Shown: positions 13,018-25,130, counted from the stretch's first letter. The stretch: 64,000 nucleotides of DNA from Phoenix dactylifera (GCF_009389715.1 NC_052409.1:1404001-1468000); one strand, 5' to 3'. The notes: generated by a model from the letters alone, not told the origin. A program made the numbers and translations.

Positions 13018-14357
13018 TTCGTTCTGTAAGAAACGGCACTGCGGTTGGTAAGTTGTACAGGGTTTTGTTGAGCCTGTACAGTTTTTCTATATTATAAATG
13101 ACCTGTTAATTTTGTTGTCCCCGGCCTATTCTTTTAGGAACTAATCCCATCTCTTCTTGTTCACTTTTCATTTTTCACTAACTTGATGCATCTATAATTA
13201 GTTATTTGCAAGGAAATGGATTTTGTACCAGCATCTGCATCAGGTAGGATATTAACCCTCTTTAAGAGTTTAGAACAATTCAAGGCCCATTGGTTGCTGC
13301 AGCACAGAAATGACCCTACTTATCGCAGTTCAATAAATGCAACAATATGAGACCAGCCAAATTCTTCTCCACATACAAATCACAAATCCTTTGTGCGATC
13401 CAACAACCATTAGTACCGACACTGCAAACCTAAGCTAATCTAACGAACCTAAACTTTGAACAAGCAGCCAATCCCACCACGTCAGTACCTCTATTGATTA
13501 GCCCAAGCCCATCCAAATCCCATTGCCCTTCGCCCGTAAACACGACCTGATTAGCCTCAATCCTCTACAAGAACTCATAACCGGGATCTTTTGTTATCAG
13601 CTAATCCTCTGCGATTCACACTCAAGCTCGCATCCACGACATGAAATCCTTCCTATTTCACCCGAGCTTAACCCGTAGTCCATCCAAATATTGGACTACG
13701 CACAACTAGGTCAAGTCCAACTCAAATAGACTAAACCGGAAGTCCAATTGAGTCGGTCATGATTAATGGCTATTACTTCAGCCTGAAAGGACCTTTCACT
13801 CGATCTGGTTGACACCAATTAAGACCCATAGTTTCCTTGAGAAAATGTAGCTCGGTATTCTTGGGACCCATCTTCGATCCGCTTAAAAGCTTAATAGAAG
13901 GAACGATATAATAACAGATATTTATGCTGACTGTTATGGACGATGAGGCGCGTTTAGGTGTGTCGTGACGTGGAGGTTGAGTTTGGTTCGAGATTAATCA
14001 CACGGTATCGGGATCGAACGAAAGTGGAAAGAATCTATTTTGGGAAGGCAATCAATCACACGGGAAATTAATTCAAACTTGTTCCTTGTATGGTTAGTAC
14101 ATGTTTTTTAATACCTTATTAGTTTGCGCAACGGATTTTCCTATTATGACATGATTTTGGGTTGGATCCTTTATCATCTCTAATTCGGAAATAATAAGCG
14201 TCCATTTTTAGTAATACGGTCATAATTAATCTCCTAGCTCCTACGTTAATTAATCTTCTCCTGGGACATACGTTCCATATTAGGGTTTCCTTAAAACTAT
14301 ACGTTCCACGGGGTTGTTGCTTTGAACTCCCCTTGCTTGATCTGAAAGAGAGACATC
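13018..14357. other. 3' end of the CHR4-like gene and intergenic DNA
   Basis: The first 100-200 bases are presumably 3' UTR (AT-rich, TATTATAAATG near 13090). The rest has no ORF with recognisable homology and no clear transposon ends. Confidence 0.6.
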
Positions 14358-14747
14358 ATGGCTTCTTCAAGCGGGATTGGTTCCCTGCAGTCGCCAACCG
14401 AGTGGAGTTGGTACGAGAACAAAATTTTCGAGCTTGCTCTCGTTGAATACCCAGAAGGAACGCCAAATCGATGGCCTCTGATCACCGCCAAGCTTCCGGG
14501 GAAGAGTCTAGGTCAAGTTTTACATCATTACCAGGTATTGATCGATGACTTGTACCTAATTGAATCCGGAAAAGTTGAGATACCGGATTATAGAGACGAG
14601 GAAGAAGGTGGCAATTCTGGCGATGGCCGTTGCATGACACCGAAGCAACACCCATCGGATGGCCCGAACATCGCTTCCGGGTCGCGACAACAGGGTCAGG
14701 AGAGGAAGAAGGGTAAACCATGGACCGAGGAGGAACACCGGTATATA

Positions 14748-14778
<31 letters not shown>

Positions 14779-15110
14779 TTATCAAAGATTTTGCAATCCA
14801 ATCAAGGCATGCAGCAGATTGGAGAGCATCGTGCAAATACATACAGCAAGTACTCGATCGGGAAGATACAAATTTCGGCAGGGATTTCTTCGAAAACATG
14901 ATTTAATTTTACATTGTTGTTGCATGCATGCAGGTTATTTTGCAAGGACTTGCAACTCACAGGAGAGGGGATTGGAAGGCCATATCTCGAAATTTCGTGG
15001 TAACGAGGACGCCAGCACAAGTGGCCAGTCATGCGCAGAAGTTCTTCCACCGCCAACAACAAAACCAGGAGCACCAGAGAAGGAGCATCCATGATATTAC
15101 CCAGCCTTAG
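14358..15110 (+). CDS. DIVARICATA/SRM1-like two-repeat MYB transcription factor, frameshifted in exon 2
   Basis: Exon 1 (14358-14740) starts MASSSGIGSLQS and encodes an N-terminal SANT/MYB repeat (residues 16-73; conserved W16, W18, W44). It then encodes the opening of the second repeat, KGKPWTEEEHR. The donor is gt at 14741. Exon 2 (14934-15110) encodes the rest of the second repeat, including the family signature SHAQKFF, and stops at 15108-15110. Exon 1 ends in phase 2, but exon 2 can be read as ILQGLATHRRGDW only in phase 0. The family consensus at the junction, LFLxGL, would need one more T in the TTTT run at 14937-14941. The gene is therefore either broken or mis-sequenced by one base. 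Intact members are nuclear DNA-binding regulators. The intron carries a TTA microsatellite. Confidence 0.78.
14749..14780. repeat. TTA trinucleotide microsatellite
   Basis: About ten TTA/TAT units lie immediately after the MYB exon 1 donor. The poly-Tyr or poly-Ile ORFs read through it are artefacts. Confidence 0.9.
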
Positions 15111-15274
15111 ATTTTCTTCCATGACGCATCTCAGATAATTTTTCATATAATTAGCAGCTGTTTTCTTGTTTCTTCGGCAGATTAGTTTAGCTTCCGAACT
15201 TGGACCTCGAATTATATGGACAAAGCTTAGCTTAGTTATAAGATGTTGAAGTTAGACTCGGGTTCTTCTGATTC

Positions 15275-15486
15275 TCAATGCAAAAGATGCTTGTGATATT
15301 TGTTCCTTTAGCATGCGTGTATGTACTTCTCCGTGCCAAATATATATGCTCTTAATTGTTTAAGATGTTGGGGGAAGAAATCAATGCAAAAGATGCTTGT
15401 GATATTTGTTCGTTTAGCATACGTGTATGTACTTCTCCGTGCCAAATATATATGCTCTTAATTGTTTAAGATGTTGGGGGAAGGAG
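15275..15486. repeat. 106-bp tandem duplication, nearly identical copies
   Basis: The unit at 15275-15380 is repeated at 15381-15486 and begins tcaatgcaaaagatgcttg in both copies. The copies differ at only a few sites, for example gttcctttagcatgcgtg against gttcgtttagcatacgtg. It lies about 165 bp beyond the MYB stop codon, probably in or near the 3' UTR. Confidence 0.92.
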
Positions 15487-18200
15487 AAGAAACAACGGGT
15501 TAGAGAAAGAACAAAAGAGAAAATCAGATTTTATTTCACGGAAAACAGGGGAAACTGAGGGTTTTGTTTTCAGCATGTGCACGCCAATCTGTAAACCATG
15601 TGTTCAATTTTTTTTACCAACAAAAAACACTTCTAAAAACGCATTCTTAAGGCTTACAACCAACCAATCACCTAATCAATCAGATAAACATATTCAAACA
15701 GAAACTAAAAGGAGAAATTCTATCTAAAAACCAATCTTATTTAGGAATTTAACTATGACTAAAACTCTTCCAAAACTCCACCCAAACTCTACTAAAACTC
15801 TTCCAAAATGTGGATAAACATTGCATGATATCCAACAACAAGCTTTGAATCAATCTTCAACATAAGAAATGCTTTCCTTTGTTCTTCTTCCGAATGGGAC
15901 ACGTTCGGCACTCTGCATAAAACTAAACTGGGGTTGTTTTGGAGTTCATGCATGCATTTATTGGGGCTCGAGTGTATTGCCATCAGCCACAGGATCAGCA
16001 CTTGCATGGAGCTTCCGCAAGCAGCGCATGCAAGTCTTATAGATCCACGTATGTCGAAGGTTGGTCATAAACGGATCATCAATCAAGTAATACGTCGCCA
16101 ATCATTAGGAGAGAACGGATGGATCATCATGTTGCACTCGGTGATCCAAGAAATCATTTAATACATAACAACTTCCTATCTCCTATATGGCATGATACCC
16201 TTAGGCATGGAAAATGTTTTAGGGACTAATATTATTTTACATGGATCCAGTAGTTGATGTCGTGCTTGGAGTAACCATTGAGGGACTTGTACTCAGCAAG
16301 GTTTTCTTTCTGGACGTCGAGAATGGGGCTATGTTATTTTCTTATGTTGGGATAATTAATAGTCTAGTTAATGTAATGGAGAACTTTTGAACTTCTTTAT
16401 ATCCACTATACGACATATACTTCAAGTCATGACTTAAAAAGCTTATCTATCCCTTCATATCTAAACTAGTCGAGTAAACCATGCAGCTAAGGCTTACTGC
16501 TACCTGCGATTCAACATCCTCCCTAGATATCTATACCTTTACCTTTCGAACCGGTGCTTCAAGTTCGGAAACTAGGTGATATTCTGTTATGTACGACCAA
16601 TAATGCTTTAATTTTGTTCTCACTTCACCTGGTTCCATTATTCTTTTTGCCTCCTCTCTCTCTAATATATATATATATATATACTAATAGAAGCCTTCAT
16701 GATCATTTTTCTGTTTCGTAGAGCTACCATCTATATATGCTATGCAAATCCTCAGTACATCTAGCCTTATACAAGCATTCTCCTAAAAAAAGACCAAAGG
16801 CGGAAGAGATGCAGGTTTCTAAAAAAAATTGAGCCAACTTGTGATGGAGCAAGGGAAAGATTGCAAGTTTACCATGTCTTGGGTCTACTAGATTGCAGCT
16901 GAATTAGCTTTTAGACAAGCGAACACCAGAACTTATTCGACAATGTTGCGTGCTTTTATGGTTTTCTCTGGTCAATAGTATTTAAACTTTGTTGTAATGG
17001 TATGACCTTAATTTGATAACGTAGAACATTTATCAGATTGAAATGGTCTTGGCCAGATTGTGTATGGAATAGATATATGACCATGAGAAACGTTTCCTAC
17101 TCATGACATCCAAAGCTTTGACATATTGGTGTAATGCAATGGGATTAAATAGTGAAAATTTCTTGACAACAAATATGGAGCTTGGTTTATGATTTTCTTT
17201 TCATGTGCTTCAGATTAAACCATCTGACATTCTCTTTACTTCTCATGCTCGAGATTCTGACAAATTGAGGATTTGCTGCCCGAGAACTTCTTTTTTCTTT
17301 TTTTTCTTTTATCAAAGTTCAATAAAAATATGAGAAATAGTGACAAGAATTTAAGACCTCGCCCTAATTTATATTCCAAGCAGACTGGTGCCAACAAAAA
17401 AATCTAACCAGAATTGGCCCATATTGGCCCATCGGCCATGAATCCGAGCGTGGAGTGTACATCTCACGCGAAAGAAGGATGCATCTTCCTTACCGCAAAT
17501 CCACCATTGAATCATTAGCCGCTCGCTTTATGATTTGCAATTATGGATAAACGATTAAGTTTGGAGTGCTTTAAGAGCTGTGCGTTGGATGATCCAATGG
17601 TTTTCATGCCAAGGTAGGTGAATCCCTTTTGCATGAAAGATACGACTAGATCTCATATGCAGGTGGCTTTGGAGAAATTATACTCTACACCGCATGCACT
17701 ATATGGCGGCGCACCATGCCAATCACCTTATTTTGTTCTTGTGGGCTCCATTCATTATGTGCTCGTCTCTATAATTGGCCTAGACAGTGTGATTGGCGTG
17801 GTGCACCGCTACGTGATATAAGTAGTGTAGGGTATTTTTGGTGGCCTTGCGCACGATGCAAAGTATGATCCCACATCGCAAGTACAAGTCATTCTCATTA
17901 AATGTTACAAGTACTATGCACATCTTTTACTTAAAAAAGAAAGGATTTTTTGCATGAATACCCTCCTAAATATCGGATTTTGCATGAATACCCTTTTAAA
18001 ATTGATATTTGCATGTATACCCTTGTAAAACACTTGTTTTGCTATTCCACCCTTTTTTATTTTTATTTTTGCATATGTACCCATTCTATTTAACGACGTT
18101 AAAAAATTAACGGTTTCAAATTAAAATAACTAAAATATTCTTAATGGGTAGACATGCAAATAGATCGCGATCCCGATAGCAGGAGAAGAAGACAGAACAA
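15487..18200. other. Intergenic DNA without recognisable genes
   Basis: Short ORFs at 15934-16161 and 17618-17821 have no recognisable domain or splice context. A (TA)n run lies at 16665-16682. At 17945-18075 a motif like tttgcatgaatacccttt recurs about four times in degenerate form, followed by the palindromic ttaacgacgttaa; this looks like a transposon end but cannot be assigned. Confidence 0.5.
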
Positions 18201-18416
18201 TAGCGTAATTTTAAAATTTTATTTTATTTTTAATTAATATAAATATGATTTTTCTTAACATTGTTAGAACAAGAATATATTGCAGAGCATAATAAAAAAT
18301 AAAATATATTAATACATAATATACGATATAGTATAATATTACTGTAATATAAATAAAACTATTATAATATAGTAATATGACATCGCATAGCATAGCATAA
18401 TAGTAATATAATTATT

Positions 18417-19120
18417 AGAGTAAATTAATTTTCCATAATATAACATAATATTTAATTATTAAACAAAACATATTAATATATTATGATATAATGTAATATA
18501 TATTATATTTATAGTATAATACAATAATAAAGGTATAAAATATTATAATTATTAGTATTAATTTATTTTCCATAATATAACATAAGATTAAATTATTTAA
18601 AATAACATATTAATGTATTATGATATAATATAATATAATATGTTTAGTATAATACAATAATAAAGGTATAAAATAATATAATTATTAGTATAAATTAATT
18701 TCTCAAAATATAACATATATTAAATTATTTAACATAACATATTAATGTATTTTAATATAATGTAATATATATTATATTTATAGTATAATACAGTAATAAA
18801 GGTATAAAATATTATAATTATTAGTATTAATTAATTTTCCATAATATAACATAATATTAAATTATTTAAAATAACTTATTAATGTATTATGATATAATGT
18901 GATATAATATAATATGTATAGTATAATAAAATAATAAAGGTATAAAATAATATAATTATTAGTATAAATTAATTTCTCATAATATAATATAATATTAAAT
19001 TATTTAACATAACATATTAATGTATTATGATATAATGTAATATAATAATATATTTATAGTATAATACAATAATAAATGTATAAAATATTATAATTATTAG
19101 TGTAAATTAATTTTTTACTC
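18417..19120. repeat. AT-rich tandem array, unit about 135 bp, about five copies
   Basis: A landmark similar to attagtataaattaattt recurs near 18417, 18555, 18688, 18822, 18960 and 19098. Each is followed by a block of ataatataacataatatt, acatattaatgtattatgat and tataaaatattataatta. The units are diverged, and alternate units seem to resemble each other more closely, hinting at a higher-order pair. It is almost pure A+T, and the TA-rich flank begins near 18200. Confidence 0.75.
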
Positions 19121-19229
19121 TTCTAATGACCATTTATCTCTTTAACAGTTACTTAACTATTTGCAATGGTGACAAATTCATTGTATCTATCAATATCATA
19201 AGTATCAGATTATTTGCCACTCACTCATT

Positions 19230-19470
19230 ATTTTCTTTTTATTTATTTATTTATACGTTTATTCGTATATATATTTATTTATGCATTTATTTATTATTTT
19301 ATTCATTAAAATATATTTATTTATTATCTTATTTATTTATTCATTCATTTATTCATTTACATAAATATTTATTTATGCATTTATTTATTTATTATTTTCT
19401 TTTCTTTTCTTTTCTTTTTCCCTTTTCCTTTTCTTTTCTGTTTTTCTTCTCTTCTTCTCCTTCCTTCCTC
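19230..19470. repeat. TTTA/TTTC low-complexity tract
   Basis: Degenerate ttta tetranucleotides (19230-19400) pass into tttctttt and CT-rich sequence. The 167-aa and overlapping ORFs here are low-complexity artefacts. Confidence 0.85.
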
Positions 19471-19494
19471 TCCCCCCTTCTCCTTTCTTCTCCT

Positions 19495-20081
19495 CTCGCG
19501 CGGCCGGCGGCGCCTGCGGCAGTCTCAGGGACCGCGACTGGCCTCTTGGGAAGGGTTCTCCTCCCGCGAGGCCGACGGCGCCGAAAAGGGGCCGGGCCGT
19601 GGCAGACGCGGGAGGGGGGCTGGTCGTGACCGGCGGCGGCCGTAGGAAGGGGGAGGGCACCCCCTTTTTCTTTCTCTTCTTCGACACTTCCCCACCGTGG
19701 GGAACTCCCTCTTCTTCGGCACCTCCCCACCGGGGAAGGGGGAGATGGAGGGGGTGCGGCACTATGGTGATGGGGGAGAGGGAGGAGGTGCGGCACTGCA
19801 GCGGCTGGGAGAAGGGGGGAGAGGAACAGACGGTGAGAGAGGTTTTTGGGAGATTTTTTTTTTAAATGGAGGTATTTCGGTCAAAAATAGAGCTTCCCGA
19901 CAAAACTCAAAATAGCGTTTTCGCAAAGCTCCAAAATGGAACTTCTGCCAAAAAGCTGTTTTCAGCTTTCCGAAAAAACCGAAACAGCTTCCCAAAAATT
20001 TTACCAAACACCATTTTTTATCTAAAAGTATTTTTGGAGGGCCAAAAAGGTCCAAAAGCTCCCCAAACAGGACCTTAAGTC
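19495..20081. mobile_element. GC-rich insert with a Tourist-like terminal sequence at its right end
   Basis: A sharp GC-rich block (19495-19850) sits between AT-rich tracts and reads partly as proline/arginine-rich ORFs on both strands, which looks non-coding. It is followed by a quasi-repetitive aaaagctt-type segment ending ccccaaacaggacc then ttaa near 20078. Reversed, that end reads ggtcctgtttgggg, typical of PIF/Harbinger-related MITE ends with a TTA/TAA target. I could not find the matching left end. Confidence 0.4.
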
Positions 20082-21190
20082 ATATTAAGTTACAAATTTT
20101 AATGATTGGCTAAAATTTTTTATTATTAATAGCAGTATTATTAATGATGACGATAAACTTGTTTTTCATATACCAGCATTATTGATACCGATTCAATGGA
20201 TGCATTCTTTTCCCTTTTTTTAAACTATTTTTGGAATATTATATAATAATATAGTAAATTATAACAAATAAAATTTATTATATATTAAATAGTAAATTTA
20301 ATAGTGGGCAAGCCCATTAATGGTGGCGTAGCTAATTCGAAGGCTATGCACAAAACGAGCCTCCAATTATATGAAGGACATTAATGCTAGTGTAATTAAT
20401 TCCAGGCGTGACATCCCCTATTCCCATGCCCGTGCACATGCCTCCAGGTTGGACCACGAGCTAGGTAAGCCATGTACACTCTCTTGGCCACCATTAACGC
20501 TCTGCAAATGTAAATACATTGGCCGTGGCCGGCCTCAGCCAAGCGAGCTATAGAAAGATTGCTTGCATTTTTTTGATTCGGGATATCGGGTGCTTAGCAA
20601 GAAAATATATTTTTTTCTTAGATAAGGCATGTGTTGCACTTTTTTTTAAAATTTATTTATTGCTTTTTTTTAATCATCACTCTTTTTTTTCTTTTAAGTA
20701 TATATATATATATACTTAATTTTCGAGCTCATTATTTTTTTTCTCCATTTTTTTTCTAAAAATAATCTAAATTTGGAGACAGGCGGTGTCATGCATCGCA
20801 GAGAATCCTTTGCTATGTTGTCTTTTTTTTTTTTTGATAAATATAATAATTTATATAGCTCTAATGCGGGTATGATTGTGCCAGATGGCTAGAGTTAGTT
20901 GCTTCGTTATAAAAAAGAGTTTGAAAGTATTCTGAATGGAACTACAAATTGTACGTACGTACTTTAGGCACGAATGCCTGTAGCTTTTAGAAATATATTA
21001 TTATTATTATTATTATTATTATAATTTGTGATGTATCGGTGAAAAAGAAAACGCGTTCAGCTTTATTTGACGTATGTCACATCGGCAGCTTCTGACAACC
21101 ATTTCATGCAGCTTCTCACAATTTTTTTTTACAGACACCATATAGCAGGCTGCGTATCAGTACTTTCGGCAACTTTCAACTCTCCCCCCA
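20082..21190. other. Intergenic DNA upstream of the 4CL-like gene
   Basis: It is AT-rich with poly-T runs, a (TA)n run at 20700-20716 and an ATT microsatellite at 20998-21022. No gene is visible. Confidence 0.55.
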
Positions 21191-21191
21191 C

Positions 21192-21201
21192 CTATTTAAG
21201 G
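21192..21201 (+). promoter_or_regulatory. Probable TATA box of the 4CL-like gene
   Basis: The sequence ctatttaagg lies about 50 bp before ATG 21251, following a CT/CCC-rich stretch. If used, the 5' UTR would be very short, about 20-30 bases. Confidence 0.45.
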
Positions 21202-21250
21202 CCTCTCAGGGCAGGCTCGGAGGCTCAGAGGCTCAGAGTCAGAGAGGGAG

Positions 21251-23907
21251 ATGGAAGACTCCTCACTTATTAGACGAGAAGAAAGCGGCTTCTTCTGCCC
21301 CTCTACAGGCATCTACAACAGTTCATGGAGTTCATCGCTACCTCCAACACCATCTCTCTCCCTTCCTGAATTCCTCCTCTCCCACTTGGCTACATCCTCC
21401 CCATCGAAGCCCGCATTCATCGATGCGGCGACCGGCGCCGGCCTCACCTACGCCGACCTCCGGGCTCTCGCCGCCGCCGCCGCCAGTGCCCTCGCGGCCC
21501 TCGGCGTTTGCGGCGGCGACGTCGTCCTCGTCGTCTCTCCCAACTCCCTCCACTTCCCCGCCCTCGCCCTCGCCGTCATGTCCCTCGGCGCCATCCTCTC
21601 CACCGCCAACTTCCTTCTCACCCGCCCCGAGATCCAATCCCAGGTTCAAGATTCCAACCCCGCTCTCATCATAACCACCGCCGATCTCGCCCCCAAGCTC
21701 GACGGCCTCATCCCCCGCCCTCTGACCCTGATCGAGCAGTTCCTCGCATCGCTCTCTATCGATCAGACCGCCCCCGTCGAGTTCCCCGGCGTGAGCCCGG
21801 CCGATCCGGCGGCGCTGATGTACTCGTCGGGGACGACGGGGAAGAGCAAGGGGGTGGTGATCTCGCACGGGAATCTGGTGGCGATGGCGAACGTTCTGCG
21901 GCACGTGTGGGGGAGGGAGGAGGTGCACGCGTGCGTGGTGCCCCTGTTCCACATGTTCGGGTTCTCGGTGTTTGTGTGCGGGGCGGTGGCGGCGGGGGCG
22001 ACGGTGGTGGTGCTCCATCGGTACGCGCTGGAGGAGCTGCTGATGGCGGTGGAGGAGCACCGGGTGACGCTGCTGCCGGCGGCGCCGCCGATGGTGGTGC
22101 AGCTGGCGAGGTCGTGCGGCGTGGCGAGGGGTTACGATCTGCGCTCGCTCAAGGAGGTGATCTGCTCCGGGGCGCCGCTCGGAAGGGACCACATGGAGCG
22201 CTTCGCCGACGCCTACCCCGGCATTGCCCTCTCTCAGGTCTCTCTCTCATCTATTAATTGACGACTCTTCTTCCTTGTAGAAATATTAGTTTCTCTTGTT
22301 ATAACTTCGTGCTGGTGGTGCAGTGCTACGGCTTGACTGAAACAAGTGGTCCGATAACAGTTTGTCATGGGCTCAAAGATAGATTCCAAATTTCCATTGG
22401 AAGGTTGATCCCCACCGTGGAGGCCAAGATAGTTGACGTAAGTACGAGGAAAGCTCTTCCACCAAACGAACACGGCGAATTATTGGTTAGGGGCCCTCCT
22501 GTTATGCAAGGTACGACGACGCACGTCTGTGCTTACACTGCATGCATGTACAAATGCATATAAATCTATTCACATGCATCTAATATACCTACCGAAGTAG
22601 ATGCATGCACTGTTTACAGATGAGAGCCATCAATATATATAGTTCGGTTTGTCATGATGCAAGTAAATTATGAAGCTTCTCGCACGAGTTTTGTAGGTTA
22701 TCTGAAGAACCAGGAAGCCACATCTCTGGCCATTGATGAAGAAGGATGGCTCCACACTGGGGATTTGTGCTACATTGACAGGGAGGGGCTCGTCTACGTC
22801 GTTGATAGGATCAAAGAGCTCATAAAATACAAAGCTTACCAGGTCATTACTTTTGATGCTTGTCTCTAGTCTATCATGCAAGCAAATCTCTATGGAGCAA
22901 CAATCTAATGCCGGTGTGCTTTGATATCGTATAGGTAGCCCCAGCCGAGCTTGAAGAGGTTCTTTCCACCCATCCAGAGATCCTCGATGTTGCCGTGACG
23001 CAGTAAGTGTAAATAGAAGTTCAAAAGAAGCTTATGTAAAACGCATAGTATCACCATTGATCCTGTCGATGCAACATATATAAAAGAAATATATTTATTG
23101 TTCGATGTCAATTGTTATACCTTTTCCTTTTTATCGGTATGAAAAGTATTGCTACAAATGGTGATTTTTTTTTTTATATACATAGGTACCCAGATGAGGT
23201 GGCAGGAGAGATTCCAATGGCATGTATAGTGAGAAAGGCAGGGAGCAAAATCAAAGGAGGAGATATAATTTCTTTCATGGAGAACAAGGTATTTAACCTA
23301 GTCGATCTCATTTTTACTGATCAATCGGACCAGACTACTTACTTGATTATGTCTCTCAAGTTTCTTATTTGAGTGAATGGAGATTCCAATATCTGGGCCA
23401 ATATACTCGCACCTATATATAAACTGTAGTAAAGAATATTTTACCATGCAAGTAGACCAGAAGAAACGAGGAGGTCATAAAACAAAACTCTTGCATCTAT
23501 CCTTCTTTTAATGAATGATAAAAGTGGCTGATAATATCAAATAATGCATGAATATCATGACCTGTTATTAGAGTCACATAAATAAATGCAATTGGACGAT
23601 ATGGACTTTCACCTACCATAACCTTCGGGCTTTTTTCCTTTACTACAAACCCTTCCGGGCCCTCTCTGTTTTATATGCAATAAAGCGAAGTTATTTCTCA
23701 AAATGTTTTTCTGGAAATAATATATCAGTTTTTTACACCAACAAACGGAATCTTTCAAACTATTATCAGGTTGCCCCTTACAAGAAGATCAGGAAAGTAT
23801 TGTTTGTGGAATCCATCCCAAGATCACCCTCAGGAAAGATCCTCCGGCGGCATCTAAAGGCTAGAGTCATGCAGCATCAGAAACCAGGAATTTCTGCAAG
23901 GCTATAG
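21251..23907 (+). CDS. 4-coumarate:CoA ligase-like adenylate-forming enzyme
   Basis: Six exons join in phase: 21251-22237, 22324-22510, 22697-22842, 22935-23002, 23186-23288 and 23770-23907, giving 542 residues, the usual size for the family. These enzymes activate a carboxylic acid with ATP and transfer it to CoA. Visible motifs are the AMP-binding P-loop [11 protein letters not shown] (191-201), YGLTETSG (331-338), GELLVRGPP (380-388), HTGD (411-414) and the catalytic lysine K520 in PSGKILRR. The protein ends SARL; ARL is a plausible weak plant PTS1, so peroxisomal import is possible, as in the OPCL1-type 4CL-like clade. The substrate cannot be told from sequence. Exon 1 is very GC-rich, so its long overlapping ORFs on both strands are shadows. 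All catalytic residues are present and there is no lesion. Confidence 0.93.
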
Positions 23908-25000
23908 AAAAAGTCTTCTTCAGTATCTTTATTCATTGAATTGTTACATGGAAAATTTATAGCTGATAGAGTTTTAAGTGGATGTTACATCGTGGCTCTA
24001 CAACTGGTTCATTTGATGTTATGTTGGTTAGCTCCCCAGGGAGATAATTTCCTGGGACATTTTTTTTTTATTATTCTGAGAGAGAGAAATGAAAGGATAA
24101 AAAAAAAAATCCATATTCATTGTTTATAGCTTCCAAGAGGTGGTTTATTTGATTGATGCTTTAATTTGTGTCTTAAACAGTTAAAAAAAAAAAAAATCAA
24201 ACTAATGGTTTTCGCTGTTCTACATGATTACTGCCAAAATCTTTGTTTTGCACGATTACAGTACAAAAATATGCATATTACAATGAGACAGTTAACACCA
24301 ATCGAAAAATATCCAAATTTCCTTTGTTAATAATATTCGTTCAGTATAATTATTGTCGGAAGCTTAATATATAGTTGGTAATTACAAAACGTTGCAGTTG
24401 TCGCTGTTTAAGGATCTATATATATAACATAGGGAGTCCTACTATCATTGGAACTTAATAGTACTCATCCCAGAACCCAGCTCAATCTAAAGGCTTAAGT
24501 CATTAGATTTTTAGCCAATTATCTGTTTCATTGCTTCTCCTTTTCATTATTTATTCCATGAGGACTGAATCTACACGAGTCTCAACACTAACATGCATTG
24601 TTCATCCAAGGAAACAAGTAGCGAGATCATGATTCTGTGGCATCCCGTAAACTGTACAGTATAATCAGATCAGCCAAAAGAATGCTCTCCCATTTATTTT
24701 AATGGCTAAAAGCTTCATCTAGCGGCTTGTACGTAGCTTCACCTATGAAATATACACTTTTTCCAAGCACAAACTTCTCCTTGGCGACAATATATAACAT
24801 TTTTTCAGTTTAAGTATACACTTAATTATCCATTGTCCACCAGATGCGTATCTCCATGGGCACTGCTCGATAATTACATGTTGAGCTTTATACAGCTTTT
24901 TCAATCCACTTGTAGAACAAGTATACCATTAGGAATGACTGAACTTGACACTAGCCACTGATGGGAGAATTGCTACTACATATGATCATCCCTTTTTCAG
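23908..25000. other. 3' flank of the 4CL-like gene
   Basis: The 3' UTR is presumably the first few hundred bases. Poly-A/T runs lie at 24061-24070 and 24182-24195. I see no further 4CL exons in this stretch. Confidence 0.5.
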
Positions 25001-25130
25001 GTTGCTCCACATAAAAGGTGGCGTTTTTGGACTCCGTCCCAAGGTCACCATCTGGAATGATCCTCTGGAGAAACTCCAAATCCTACATTTCAAATAATCA
25101 ATTGCTAAAAGCAGCCTTCAATTTGTAAAA
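25001..25130 (+). pseudogene. Relic of a 4CL-like last exon
   Basis: A polypyrimidine tract ending tttttcag (to 25000) is followed by gttgctccacataaa, matching the start of the last exon of the intact gene (VAPYK). After a frame disruption, the frame from 25018 reads VAFLDSVPRSPSGMILWR, parallel to [18 protein letters not shown] of the intact gene 1.1 kb upstream. The catalytic lysine is replaced by methionine and the reading frame is broken. The other exons of this second copy are not visible, so it is a remnant of a tandem duplicate. Confidence 0.75.

Noticed and set aside
17945-18110. CRISPR-like series of tgcatgaataccc repeats
   Set aside because: Only about four degenerate copies at irregular spacing in a plant genome; a decayed transposon end is far more likely.
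19126-19915. Cluster of 70-167 residue ORFs on both strands
   Set aside because: They are translations of TTTA, CT-rich and GC-rich low-complexity DNA with no domain or splice context.
21338-22257. Long ORFs of 249 and 284 residues overlapping the 4CL-like exon 1 in other frames
   Set aside because: They are Arg/Pro/Gly-rich shadows of a GC-rich exon; the plus-strand frame with AMP-binding motifs is clearly the coding one.
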